Shown in pieces: positions 7,721-16,027 of a stretch of DNA of 64,000 bases (the stretch's first letter is position 1; each line of letters starts with the position of its first letter). Location of the stretch: positions 1-64,000 of the forward strand of contig NZ_PNCI01000016.1 in NCBI RefSeq assembly GCF_005887095.1, given 5' to 3'. Made by a program: the position numbers and the translations under genes. Source of the stretch: Pseudoalteromonas rubra. Lineage in GTDB: Bacteria > Pseudomonadota > Gammaproteobacteria > Enterobacterales > Alteromonadaceae. The notes under the pieces are model-generated. The model was not told where the DNA came from and did not search any database. It was given only the letters and a program-made list of their open reading frames with translations.

Positions 7721-9100
7721 TTAATATTCGTCATCTACTGCTGGGCCGGCATAATTGTCGAACCGAGAGAATTGCCCCTGGAAGGTTAACCTAACCTTAC
7801 CAATCGGACCATTACGTTGTTTACCAATGATAATTTCCGCGACACCCTTATCCGGGCTGTCGTCGTTGTACACCTCATCACGGTAAATAAACATGATCAA
7901 GTCGGCATCCTGCTCGATAGACCCCGATTCACGTAAGTCTGAGTTAACCGGGCGTTTATCAGCCCGTTGTTCCAGTGTCCGGTTAAGCTGAGATAGGGCT
8001 ATCACCGGGCACTGAAGCTCTTTTGCCAGTGCCTTAAGTGAACGAGATATCTCTGCGATTTCTAAGGTCCGGTTGTCCGATAAACTGGGCACTCGCATCA
8101 GCTGCAAATAATCCACCATGATCATGCTAATACCACCGTGATCTCGCGCGATGCGCCTTGCCCGTGAGCGCACATCCGTCGGCGTCAGGCCTGAAGCGTC
8201 ATCAATGTACATCTGACCCTTTTCCATCAACAACCCCATGGTTGAGGATAAACGCGCCCAATCATCATCATCCAGCTGACCAGTCCGTACTTTGGTCTGG
8301 TTAATACGCCCCAGTGAAGCCAGCATCCTCATCATGATCTGTTCTGAGGGCATCTCCAGTGAATAGATAAGCACAGGCTTATCCTGCGTCATCGCAGCAT
8401 GCTCAGCCAGGTTCATTGCGAAAGTGGTTTTACCCATCGACGGACGTGCAGCGACTATGATCAGGTCTGAGGGTTGCAAGCCTGCGGTCATCTGGTCAAG
8501 ATCAGAGTAGCCCGTGCTCACCCCGGTTACACCATCCTGCGGCGACTGGTAAAGCTCTTCAATTTTATCGACGGTTTTTTCGAGAATGCTGTGAATGCTC
8601 TGTGGACCTTCAGTACTCTTGGTGCGCTGCTCAGCGATTTTGAATACCTTACTTTCTGCCAGGTCCAACAATTCGTGACTATCACGCCCTTCCGGATTAA
8701 AACCCGCTTCGGCAATTTCATTGGCGACCGAGATCATCTCACGGACCACAGCCCGTTCGCGTACGATACTGGCATAGGCATCGATGTTCGCCGCACTGGG
8801 TGTATTTTTGGCAATTTCAGCCAGATAAGCAAAACCACCGACCGTGTCCAGTTGGTTGTTCTTTTCGAGGTTTTCCGAGATGGTGATCAGGTCAATAGGC
8901 TGACTGGCCTCAACCAGCTTGCTCATTGCCTCGAATATCAGCTTGTGGGTGCGGGTGTAAAAGTCCTGCGCGACAACCAGTTCTGCAACCCTATCAAACG
9001 CCTGATTATCAAGCATGAGTCCACCTAACACAGACTGCTCTGCCTCGATAGAATGGGGGGGAACTTTCAGGGTATCGACTTGTTGATCAGGTTTCGCCAT
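7721..9100 (-). CDS. dnaB: Replicative DNA helicase DnaB
   Basis: A 459-residue hexameric 5'-3' helicase of the replication fork. N-terminal primase-interacting domain (about 15-120, starting PPHSIEAEQSVLGGLMLD), a linker helix, then the RecA-like ATPase domain with Walker A in ARPSMGKTTFAMN (about 225), Walker B near IMVDYLQLM and the C-terminal motif GSIEQDADLIMFIYRDE. No intein or insertion is present. It precedes alr in a probable operon. Length and motifs match the gammaproteobacterial family. Confidence 0.98.
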   Translation of the reverse strand: MAKPDQQVDTLKVPPHSIEAEQSVLGGLMLDNQAFDRVAELVVAQDFYTRTHKLIFEAMSKLVEASQPIDLITISENLEKNNQLDTVGGFAYLAEIAKNTPSAANIDAYASIVRERAVVREMISVANEIAEAGFNPEGRDSHELLDLAESKVFKIAEQRTKSTEGPQSIHSILEKTVDKIEELYQSPQDGVTGVSTGYSDLDQMTAGLQPSDLIIVAARPSMGKTTFAMNLAEHAAMTQDKPVLIYSLEMPSEQIMMRMLASLGRINQTKVRTGQLDDDDWARLSSTMGLLMEKGQMYIDDASGLTPTDVRSRARRIARDHGGISMIMVDYLQLMRVPSLSDNRTLEIAEISRSLKALAKELQCPVIALSQLNRTLEQRADKRPVNSDLRESGSIEQDADLIMFIYRDEVYNDDSPDKGVAEIIIGKQRNGPIGKVRLTFQGQFSRFDNYAGPAVDDEY

Positions 9101-9183
9101 ATCACTACAAACACTAAGGGACGGACCTGTTATTGTATACGCAATTGGGGTGGAAATGAATCTAGATTATCAGGCTAATATTG

Positions 9184-9219
9184 ACTCAGGGACGCCCTCG
9201 CTGGGCGCCCCTCCTGAGT
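9184..9219 (-). terminator. Hairpin after the DUF4097 gene
   Basis: An outer 7-bp stem (ACTCAGG / CCTGAGT) encloses an inner GC-rich stem (GCGCCC / GGGCGT), ending one base before the DUF4097 stop codon on the minus strand. There is no U run, so it may be an mRNA 3'-end stabiliser or a barrier between this operon and dnaB rather than a classic intrinsic terminator. Confidence 0.5.
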
Positions 9220-9220
9220 A

Positions 9221-10162
9221 TTACAATTTCTTCAACGCAATACGTCCACTGACTGTATCAATTTCTACATCCACATCACCGTCGTTAATCACGAACTCCA
9301 GTTCACGCGATGGCCCATATTTCGCCTTTTTTTCTTTGTCTGATGACAGTTCATTGATGATCCGTCCGCCGGCATGCGCATCAATATCAAAACGCGCCGA
9401 CAGATTAGTCGGAAAATAAAAGTCGACATCACCACTGACTGATTCAAAGCGAATATTGGCTCGCTTTTCCAGTGCTCTCAATTTGACATTAATCTCGCCA
9501 TTGACGGTACTCATTCTCAAATCCTTCAGGCTGGCAATATCGAAATCAACTTCACCGTTGACGTTTTCAACGCGAATATCACTCGCCTGCGTCATACTCT
9601 CAATACCACCATTGACCGCATTAAACCTTAGCTTTCCGCTGGACGCCATGTCTTCAATATCGCCATTGACTGTTTCATAGCGGATGTTACCGGATAGCTC
9701 TTTCCCCTCGATGTCACCATTGACGGTTTCCAGTTCAATTTTCCCGCTGACCTGATTCACTTCAATGTCGCCATTGACGGTGGTGACTGCCACACCAGCA
9801 CTGAAGTTGCTGACATCCACATCGACATTCACCCCTTCAAAATCAAGTTCACTCTGTTTCGGCATATAAATGATCAACCGAGAACCATCTCGCTTGTTAT
9901 TCCACCCTTTATTGCGACGTGGCATTTTGACAATAAACTCTGTTACATTGCCCTGAGTTTCTAATGTATAGCCATCGGCCAGCTCATCTAGCTCGCCACT
10001 GACTTTAAAGCTTGGCTTGTCCCATGATTTGATAGTGACTTTACCACGCTGGTTTTCAATGACGACTTTGCCATCCAGCGGCACCTCAATCTGCTCGTCA
10101 ATCTTGTCACCTGCCAGGGCAAACAGCGGCAGCGTGGCCAGTCCTAAAATGATTGCTTTCAT
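9221..10162 (-). CDS. Secreted DUF4097-type beta-repeat protein
   Basis: A 313-residue exported protein: signal peptide MKAIILGLATLPLFALAGD, then a DUF4097-like right-handed beta-solenoid. Residues 128-250 contain about seven copies of an 18-residue unit of the form TVNGDIE...SGKIELE, clearly visible as a regular repeat. The family (putative adhesin / cell-surface repeat) has no firm biochemical function. It is the last gene of a sigma factor / anti-sigma operon, nine bases after the anti-sigma gene, so it is likely part of an envelope response and possibly placed in the periplasm. No lipobox and no outer-membrane anchor are visible. Confidence 0.85.
   Translation of the reverse strand: MKAIILGLATLPLFALAGDKIDEQIEVPLDGKVVIENQRGKVTIKSWDKPSFKVSGELDELADGYTLETQGNVTEFIVKMPRRNKGWNNKRDGSRLIIYMPKQSELDFEGVNVDVDVSNFSAGVAVTTVNGDIEVNQVSGKIELETVNGDIEGKELSGNIRYETVNGDIEDMASSGKLRFNAVNGGIESMTQASDIRVENVNGEVDFDIASLKDLRMSTVNGEINVKLRALEKRANIRFESVSGDVDFYFPTNLSARFDIDAHAGGRIINELSSDKEKKAKYGPSRELEFVINDGDVDVEIDTVSGRIALKKL
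9413..9781 (-). repeat. 54-bp coding repeats in the DUF4097 gene
   Basis: Seven degenerate tandem units, the first four at a strict 54-bp (18-codon) period and the last ones slightly longer. Each unit encodes a VNGxIE-type turn and strand. The DNA copies have diverged, so the repeat is old and maintained by protein structure rather than recent slippage. Confidence 0.8.
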
Positions 10163-10171
10163 GCTTCTCTC

Positions 10172-10657
10172 CTAAATCTGTTGCCACTGGGGCTGATGTA
10201 CCTTAGTGATTAAATCCAATTGCTGCTGGTATACCTGAGCCAGCATTTTAAGCAGGGCTGCATTGTCGGGATCTTTTGTCAGAGCCAGTTTGATGGCCTG
10301 CTCTGCTTCCTCCAGCTCCTGCAATGGCACCTGCCAATCCTGTGTGAGTGCGGGTTGCGTCTCATACTGAACCAGTAGCATTTGTTTTCTCTGCTCGAAG
10401 AAGGCACTCATATTCGCCATAGTGTCTTGCTGAGGCTGCGTCATGATAACCTGCCAGCTCAGCAAGCCAGCTGATATGCAGGCTGCAACACCAGCTAGCT
10501 TAACCCAGGGACTGGCAGAGCGAGGCTCCGCTGCAGGCAAATTGATTGCCTTTTCAATGCCCTGCCATAAGTCTTTGCGCGGTTCAGGTAGCTGATCCTG
10601 ATCTTGTTGTCGTGGCAGCTGTTGTTTCAGAAACTGCTCAAATGTTGGTTTACTCAT
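10172..10657 (-). CDS. Probable anti-sigma factor, single-pass membrane protein
   Basis: A 161-residue protein with a Gln-rich cytosolic N-terminus (about 1-48), one transmembrane helix (WVKLAGVAACISAGLLSW, about 51-68) and a periplasmic helical region of about 90 residues. This layout and its place directly after an ECF sigma gene, overlapping it by eight bases, identify it as the likely cognate anti-sigma factor that holds the sigma at the membrane. No cysteine-based ZAS motif (HxxxCxxC) is present, so redox control of that type is not expected. The periplasmic part resembles a TPR-like helix pair (EEAEQAIKLALTKDPDNAALL). Function is inferred from context. Confidence 0.7.
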   Translation of the reverse strand: MSKPTFEQFLKQQLPRQQDQDQLPEPRKDLWQGIEKAINLPAAEPRSASPWVKLAGVAACISAGLLSWQVIMTQPQQDTMANMSAFFEQRKQMLLVQYETQPALTQDWQVPLQELEEAEQAIKLALTKDPDNAALLKMLAQVYQQQLDLITKVHQPQWQQI

Positions 10658-11201
10658 TGTCGTACCACTCCTGTAACAATTTCCTGGCTCGGTGAAACTG
10701 AGATTTACTTGAGCCCACCGCCATATTCAACATACCCGCGACCTCTTCATGGCGGTAGCCTTCTACCGCGTGTAAGACAAACACCAAACGAGCGCGCTCC
10801 GGTAAACGCAGGACCAGCTTATCTAGCCCGTTGAGCGATTCACATTGCGCGATTTCAGCTTGTTCCATCCCACTGTCTTCCAGACTGACAACTTTTTGCA
10901 GCCAGTTTTTTTGCTTACGCAAATAGCTGATTGCAACATTCGACGTGACGCTGTGAAGCCAGGTCGTGAATTTTGACTGCCCCTGAAACTGAGCGATGTT
11001 ATGCCATAGCTGAACAAACACTTCCTGCGTCGCATCTTCCGCGTGTGCCTGATCGGCAAGCAAACGTAAACACAGTCCATACACCCTGCGATAACACTGC
11101 TGATAGAGCTGTTCAAATGCAGCCTGTTCGCCCTGCTGGGCACGCTGCACTAACGCTTCAATCGTATCTTGGTTAAATGCCTCTTTGGCATTGATTATCA
11201 T
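10650..11201 (-). CDS. ECF RNA polymerase sigma factor
   Basis: A sigma70-family ECF factor of 183 residues. Region 2 is marked by LYQQCYRRVYGLCLRLL and DATQEVFVQLW with the FTTWLHSVTSNVAISYLRK segment; region 4 holds the helix-turn-helix GYRHEEVAGMLNMAVGSSKS. The frame is open to a GTG at 11240, but the ATG at 11201 has GAGGG eight bases upstream and starts at the usual point for the family, so it is preferred. It is first in an operon with an anti-sigma gene and a secreted beta-solenoid gene, and presumably activates its own promoter in an envelope stress response. Confidence 0.9.
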   Translation of the reverse strand: MIINAKEAFNQDTIEALVQRAQQGEQAAFEQLYQQCYRRVYGLCLRLLADQAHAEDATQEVFVQLWHNIAQFQGQSKFTTWLHSVTSNVAISYLRKQKNWLQKVVSLEDSGMEQAEIAQCESLNGLDKLVLRLPERARLVFVLHAVEGYRHEEVAGMLNMAVGSSKSQFHRARKLLQEWYDNE

Positions 11202-11365
11202 AGAGTATTCCCTCGTTACCGAGCCATCATCGTGACACATCGGATGTAATAAAGAAAGTGACCCAATGGCGCGATGTTTGAAGAGTAAGACGCGGGGGGA
11301 AGAGCAAAAGGTTTAAACAAAGAGGAAAAATTTTTCTGTACGGTGGGAGCGACTAGTTCACTGTG

Positions 11366-13117
11366 TTATTCGTCTTCCTCCTCTGGAGTCTGATAGTCTT
11401 CGCCAGACTCAAAACGCCAGCCCATAAATTCCAGCTTAGCCGGCGTAACCACGCCGCCGTTGCCGAGGTTAAAGTTTTTCAGTGCTTCATCAAAATGCAC
11501 ACCACTGCCGCCGGTGGCATCTATGGTTGCGCCACGGATAGTACCGTAAAACTGACCACTCCCTCGCATTGCGATGCTGGTAACGGGTGCATAAATTACG
11601 GCATACACAGAGCTGGCACCTCTCAGAGTAATGCCATTTTGGCCAGAGTAAGAAGAGAAGATACTCAAACTTGGAAAGCCGCTATCAGTCATGCCTTCCC
11701 GTTCAGTGATCACGACACCACTGGCACCAAAATCAACTTTACCGGTAACAAAAATCGCCAGACTGCTACCTGCTTTGATAGTAATGCTGGTGTGACCCGT
11801 CATCTTGAGGTCACCATCGACCAGCCAGATCACATCTCCTCCCTCGATGGTAATGGTACCATCGCTGGTCAGCTTCATGTTTTTCATTCCAAACACATAC
11901 TCATTGCCGCTATTACCCTGGCCATGGTTTTGCGTAAGGTGCTGAAACAAATAGATGTCTGCGGGGCTCGATGACCAGGTGCCACTGCCTCCACGTATAT
12001 AACGGCCTTCGCTCGGGGTAAACACATAGTCCGTCTGTGCACCGACAGTAAAATCAGCATAGTTGTTATTGCTGTCGATCACTGAGGGCATATTCAAAGG
12101 TAACGCCAGTGGATCACATTCTTTATCTGGGTCATTGGGATCATAATCCGGCGAGCTGGGGTCGTATACCCGTACCGCTTCCACTTCTGGGTTAACATTG
12201 AAGCGATCCGCTGAATAATGCAACCCACCTTGCATATGGCTGCTCTGGAAGACACCCGTGCCACCATACATAATGTCTAACTCAGCCTGGTTTTGATTGA
12301 GAATTTCGGCGCCCCACTTCATCGTCACGTCACCATTCGCACGCAGTACGCCGGTGATCTGTCCGCCATTGTGCTTTACGAACCCCTGAGTGAGCACATC
12401 GCCATCAACTCGCACGCCACTGCCCGCGGAAATATCGATACCGGTATTGGACTGAACAGTACCGACAACAGGTGAAGATCCCTTAAGGTACAGGATACCC
12501 GATGCTTTAACATCTCCCATGATAGGGGAGTGACCATTTAGCACCACATCGGCATCGCCAATCACAGTATTCACATCGCCATTGCTGGTTTTAGTGTCTT
12601 CATAGCTGCCCTGAGTGGAATCATAACTGTCGACTAAACCACTGCCCGCAAGATTTACGCCCTTACACCCGGTAACAGCGTTTTGGAACACTGAACTGCG
12701 CTCGGGAGGGGTGTATTTAAAGTAAGAGATCATACGCGCCTGGGCCTGCTCATCATAACGCTGCCCCAGGCTGGCAATCGCCACTTCATCACCGTTGACT
12801 GACAACTGGGCGTCAAAACTCGTGCCATCCAGTTCGCCGCTACCCACACCCGTCCCTATCTGCTGCACCACCTGCTCCAGTGTCAGATTTGGGTTATTGA
12901 TCAGTGCGGCTTTGAGTGCCTGCCCCCGCTCGATCACGCCCTTTTCAGCCAATAATCGCGCATTCAGGTCTTTTTGATAATTACCACTGAGACGCTCCTG
13001 CACCAGGGTATCTTTAAATGCAGCAAAGACCACCACACTGGCTACCGAGCTGAGTAGCATCACTTTTATCAGGGTAAACCCACGTTGTCGCAGTGTTTGT
13101 ATTGCCATGATAGTCAC
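11366..13117 (-). CDS. pilX: PilX-like minor prepilin with large beta-helical C-terminus
   Basis: A 583-residue prepilin. The type III leader is QRGFTLIKVM: glycine 13 is followed by phenylalanine (+1), but residue +5 is lysine instead of the conserved glutamate. A hydrophobic helix follows to about residue 35. Residues about 185-280 show short repeats resembling the beta-helix of bactofilins (VIGDADVVL, GDVKASGILYL, GTVQSNTGIDI). Residues 319-335 form an Asp-rich loop that could bind calcium, followed by another repetitive beta region and an acidic C-terminus. It is last in the minor pilin operon, overlapping pilW by ATGA. Most PilX proteins are near 200 residues, so this is a greatly enlarged form. 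Confidence 0.75.
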   Translation of the reverse strand: MTIMAIQTLRQRGFTLIKVMLLSSVASVVVFAAFKDTLVQERLSGNYQKDLNARLLAEKGVIERGQALKAALINNPNLTLEQVVQQIGTGVGSGELDGTSFDAQLSVNGDEVAIASLGQRYDEQAQARMISYFKYTPPERSSVFQNAVTGCKGVNLAGSGLVDSYDSTQGSYEDTKTSNGDVNTVIGDADVVLNGHSPIMGDVKASGILYLKGSSPVVGTVQSNTGIDISAGSGVRVDGDVLTQGFVKHNGGQITGVLRANGDVTMKWGAEILNQNQAELDIMYGGTGVFQSSHMQGGLHYSADRFNVNPEVEAVRVYDPSSPDYDPNDPDKECDPLALPLNMPSVIDSNNNYADFTVGAQTDYVFTPSEGRYIRGGSGTWSSSPADIYLFQHLTQNHGQGNSGNEYVFGMKNMKLTSDGTITIEGGDVIWLVDGDLKMTGHTSITIKAGSSLAIFVTGKVDFGASGVVITEREGMTDSGFPSLSIFSSYSGQNGITLRGASSVYAVIYAPVTSIAMRGSGQFYGTIRGATIDATGGSGVHFDEALKNFNLGNGGVVTPAKLEFMGWRFESGEDYQTPEEEDE

Positions 13118-13644
13118 CAGTTCGCCGTCGCCAGCACCTGCTGACTTGCTGCAATATCTATCTGGATCCCCGCGGCATACTGTGCGGGCACACCCACGGG
13201 TGTCACTGTAATGGACGTGATCAGGCCGTCGACCGAAAAGCTTAGTCCATTCACCCCTCTTAACAAGCGCTGGGCAGGTAAGTTATCTGAGCTGATATCA
13301 CATAATAAGTAGCCATCAAGTAACGAAAAGGTCTCGGTGTAATTCACCACAGGCACGCTGCCATCGCAGGCCGGCGTATTGGCAACCTGACTGACTTCTA
13401 ATGCCTCACCGTTAAGCATGACCTGAGGTGTAGACGCAGTTTGCTTAATGCTGCGGGTCATTAGCTGACTGGTATAACGGATCACTTCCTGGGCCTGTGC
13501 CAGCTCCTGATTCACCGCAATAGTGCTGCGAATGGTCGAATAGGCCACGGCAATACCGCCGAGCATAAACAAGCCTATCGCCAGTGCGATCAGCAGCTCA
13601 AGTAAAGTAAATCCGCGGCAATTCATCATTCGACTCACAAACAT
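13114..13644 (-). CDS. pilW: Minor prepilin PilW
   Basis: A 176-residue type IV minor pilin. The prepilin peptidase site is CRGFTLLELL with Glu at +5, followed by a 20-residue hydrophobic helix (IALAIGLFMLGGIAVAYS). Two downstream cysteines (in PACDGS and YLLCDIS) could form the C-terminal disulfide loop. PilW helps prime pilus assembly at the inner membrane. It overlaps pilV by ten bases and pilX by four, so translation is probably coupled; methionines 6 and 7 are alternative starts giving a shorter leader. Confidence 0.88.
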   Translation of the reverse strand: MFVSRMMNCRGFTLLELLIALAIGLFMLGGIAVAYSTIRSTIAVNQELAQAQEVIRYTSQLMTRSIKQTASTPQVMLNGEALEVSQVANTPACDGSVPVVNYTETFSLLDGYLLCDISSDNLPAQRLLRGVNGLSFSVDGLITSITVTPVGVPAQYAAGIQIDIAASQQVLATANW

Positions 13645-14030
13645 TCATTGACAAAACTGGCGTGCAATGAGATTTGGTCCACGCCTGTATTGGTCATACG
13701 TTCATCGTGCCAGCTAACCGTCAGGCTCATATCGAGACTAAAGGTATCAGGCAGCGTCAGCGTAAAGCGAGGATCATTCGGATATAGCCGGGCAGCTGTC
13801 GGGTTGGCACCCGGGTTCAGGCTGGTATTGACACTCTGATAATGGCAAATGTCGGGCCAAATGCGCTCTATCGCATTCTGCCCGTGGATCAAAGCCAGAG
13901 TATAATTAAAACTGTTCTGTGCAAACTGCATGGCCTTGATCTGGGCTGCTGCAAGGCCGAGTAACGCAATGGCGGCTATCACCATAGACACCATAACTTC
14001 CAGCAATGAAAACCCCGAAACTACGCGCAA
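13635..14030 (-). CDS. pilV: Minor prepilin PilV
   Basis: A 131-residue minor pilin with leader site VSGFSLLEVMVSMVIAAIAL (cleavage after glycine, Glu at +5). It starts at a TTG that lies inside the end of fimT, with AAGG about nine bases upstream; no ATG or GTG lies close to the leader. A C-terminal cysteine (FVNECL) and another in ICHYQ could pair. PilV is part of the initiating minor pilin complex of type IV pili. Confidence 0.87.
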   Translation of the reverse strand: MRVVSGFSLLEVMVSMVIAAIALLGLAAAQIKAMQFAQNSFNYTLALIHGQNAIERIWPDICHYQSVNTSLNPGANPTAARLYPNDPRFTLTLPDTFSLDMSLTVSWHDERMTNTGVDQISLHASFVNECL

Positions 14031-14482
14031 TTGTCTGTCGCCTTAGCCAACCAGCTTTGCCCACTGTGTAAGATGCATAAACGAACATCGTCCGTTGTTG
14101 CATCGTTATCCGATATCAGTATATTACTGAACGCACTGAGCTCACCACTTGAGCGCAGCGTTCTGTCAACCAGGTTCACGGCCACTGCCGTGTGGTCAAT
14201 CGTAAACCGTTTTAACGTGATTTCCTGGCCCTGCTCGACCACCTTCATCACCCAGTCATTGTTTTCAAGTTCCAGTTTTACCGGCACTTCGCGTTTTACC
14301 GCTTCACTGCGTGCAAAACGATAAAAACTACTTAGCTGATTTGCAGTGGTATTAACCCTGTCCTGCTTAATTTGGCCAATTAAAGACGGCGCAGCCGTAA
14401 CAGCCAGAATGGCAATGATAGCCAGGACCATCAACAGCTCAATCAGCGTAACACCGTGCTGGGTGTGCTTACCAACAGTCAT
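14021..14482 (-). CDS. fimT: FimT/GspH-type minor prepilin
   Basis: A 153-residue GspH/FimT-family pseudopilin. The leader is HGVTLIELLMVLAIIAILAV: glycine at -1, valine (not phenylalanine) at +1 and glutamate at +5. The GspH-like region ARSEAVKREVPVKL follows. Two cysteines near the C-terminus (RLCILHSG, DNCA) may form the pilin disulfide. FimT is a minor pilin and in some bacteria binds DNA for uptake; that role is not shown here. It overlaps pilE upstream by 14 bases. Confidence 0.87.
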   Translation of the reverse strand: MTVGKHTQHGVTLIELLMVLAIIAILAVTAAPSLIGQIKQDRVNTTANQLSSFYRFARSEAVKREVPVKLELENNDWVMKVVEQGQEITLKRFTIDHTAVAVNLVDRTLRSSGELSAFSNILISDNDATTDDVRLCILHSGQSWLAKATDNCA

Positions 14483-14888
14483 TCAGGTTGCCTCCCTGAT
14501 TGCCTAAATGGTCCAGTGTGAGCACACCACAAATGTCGCCATTCTGACCACCCGCAGCCAGTGGTGTCGCCTTTAAAATATAGCCCATATTGCGAAAATC
14601 ACCGTTGGCACCTTGTGGCTTATTGCGCGCTTCGTAGCTGAACGTGTAGTGTTCAGCAGCTGGCAGGCTCTGAAAAGTCTGATCATTAGGGTAACCACCA
14701 TTACGAGAATAGATTCGCTCCAACGTGGCACTGGTTTGTAACAGCAAGTGCTGTGCATCCAGTCGTCTGCTTTCACGTACATACTGACCATAGTTTGGCA
14801 ATGCCACACTGGCCAGAATGGCGACGATCGCAATGGCGATCAGCAGCTCAATTAAAGTAAATCCACGCATTCTGGAGGTTTTAAGCAT
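14469..14888 (-). CDS. pilE: PilE-type pilin-like protein
   Basis: A 139-residue pilin with canonical leader MRGFTLIELLIAIAIVAILA (cleavage after glycine 9, Glu +5) and the typical following residues LPNYGQYVRESRRLDAQ. The C-terminal pair CGVLTLDHLGNQG...DCW gives the disulfide-bounded D-region of PilE minor pilins. It is the first gene of the five-gene minor pilin operon, whereas in Pseudomonas pilE is last, after pilY1. Not the major pilin, judging by its context and PilE-type C-terminus. Confidence 0.88.
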   Translation of the reverse strand: MLKTSRMRGFTLIELLIAIAIVAILASVALPNYGQYVRESRRLDAQHLLLQTSATLERIYSRNGGYPNDQTFQSLPAAEHYTFSYEARNKPQGANGDFRNMGYILKATPLAAGGQNGDICGVLTLDHLGNQGGNLNDCW

Positions 14889-15299
14889 ATTGGGTTTCCC
14901 ACCTAAATGATAACGCTGTCATTAGTACCTGAATAAGACTGTATGACATTTAACCAATAAAAAAAAGTGCCTGTAATAAAAACAGTTAACTAAAATATCA
15001 CAAAACAGGATTATCTAAAACAGGAACGCGCTTACATGAGATAACAGCTGACGATGTGCCTCAAGGCTACACGGTGGTCAGACCATTAAATACCAGCGTC
15101 ATTTGTTCCCATAAAGACTATAAGCCGTTTACGAGCGCTGTTGTTTTGATTTGGATTAAATTTCCGACTTGTGTTGTAAACCTTCCATGATGATCCCGAT
15201 AATCATCAGATCCACACACTGAAAATTGGAGTTGTTATTGTCTTTCAGAGATTGGGAATACAACCGCGTGCAGATACACGCGGTTGGTGCTTAATACTA
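14889..15299. other. 411-bp intergenic stretch between pilE and rplI
   Basis: No coding frame is convincing here. The left part must hold the promoter for the minor pilin operon (AT-rich, with an A8 run near 14960). I looked for a sigma54 -24/-12 signature on the minus strand and found only a partial GGCAC without a correctly spaced GC element. The right end contains the hairpin below the rplI stop. Nothing else is recognised. Confidence 0.5.
15262..15285 (-). terminator. Hairpin downstream of rplI
   Basis: A perfect 9-bp stem AACCGCGTG / CACGCGGTT around a six-base loop, 14 bases past the rplI stop on the minus strand. No U run follows on that strand, so termination efficiency is uncertain; it may protect the mRNA 3' end. 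Confidence 0.55.
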
Positions 15300-15752
15300 T
15301 TAAGCTTCAGCGATCACGATTACTTTGATAGCTGTTGTCACGTCAGTGTGAAGCTGGATTGATACGTCGAACTCACCTGTTTCGCGGATAGTACCGGTAG
15401 GCAGACGAACTTCTGACTTAGCAACTTCCAGACCTACTGCAGTGATAGCGTCGGCAATATCGCGAGTACCGATAGAACCGAATAGCTTACCTTCGTCACC
15501 CGCTTTAGAAACCAGAGTCACTTCTGCTAGTGCTTCTAGTTTTTCAGCGCGCGCTTGTGCAGCGACTAGCTCTTCAGCGATTTTCGCTTCAAGCTCAGCA
15601 CGACGTGCTTCGAAAGTTTCGATGTTAGCTTTAGTTGCAGGAACTGCCTTACCCTTAGGGAAAAGGAAGTTACGTGCGAAACCAGATTTAACAGAAACCT
15701 GGTCACCTAGGCCACCTAGGTTTGCGATCTTGTCTAGTAGAATAACTTGCAT
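15300..15752 (-). CDS. rplI: 50S ribosomal protein L9
   Basis: A 150-residue L9. The N-terminal rRNA-binding domain [19 protein letters not shown] and [17 protein letters not shown] (about 23-39) are classic, followed by the long connecting helix (about 41-74) and the C-terminal domain with [16 protein letters not shown]. Length matches E. coli L9 closely. Last gene of the rpsF-priB-rpsR-rplI operon, 35 bases after rpsR. Confidence 0.98.
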   Translation of the reverse strand: MQVILLDKIANLGGLGDQVSVKSGFARNFLFPKGKAVPATKANIETFEARRAELEAKIAEELVAAQARAEKLEALAEVTLVSKAGDEGKLFGSIGTRDIADAITAVGLEVAKSEVRLPTGTIRETGEFDVSIQLHTDVTTAIKVIVIAEA

Positions 15753-15787
15753 GTCTCTACACCTTTTAAAAACTGTTAATCAGCTGC

Positions 15788-16015
15788 TTACTTGTGTAAG
15801 TCAGTGTACGGAAGAAGGGCTAGGTAGCGAGCACGCTTGATAGCAGTTGCTAGCTGACGCTGGTATTTAGCGCTAGTACCTGTGATACGGCTAGGTACGA
15901 TTTTGCCACTTTCAGTTACATAGTTTTTAAGAGTAGCCAGATCTTTGTAATCGATTTGTTGTACGCCTTCCGCTTTGAAACGGCAGAACTTACGACGTCT
16001 GAAATAACGTGCCAT
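15788..16015 (-). CDS. rpsR: 30S ribosomal protein S18
   Basis: A 75-residue S18, beginning [13 protein letters not shown] and containing [20 protein letters not shown] and [21 protein letters not shown]18 binds the central domain of 16S rRNA as a heterodimer with S6, encoded two genes upstream. It starts 12 bases after the priB stop. Confidence 0.98.
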   Translation of the reverse strand: MARYFRRRKFCRFKAEGVQQIDYKDLATLKNYVTESGKIVPSRITGTSAKYQRQLATAIKRARYLALLPYTDLHK

Positions 16016-16027
16016 GAGTAAATTTCC

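Noticed and set aside
8474..9028. Long plus-strand frame of 184 codons
   Set aside because: Antisense shadow of dnaB; dnaB motifs are unmistakable.
9413..9781. CRISPR-like or recent tandem repeat
   Set aside because: The 54-bp units are degenerate and in frame, encoding a beta-solenoid; no spacers or cas genes.
11363..11974. Long plus-strand frame of 203 codons
   Set aside because: Antisense to the pilX-like gene, no start signal and no recognisable domain.
14900..15000. Sigma54 promoter for the minor pilin operon
   Set aside because: Only a GGCAC element is present; no TTGC at the required distance.
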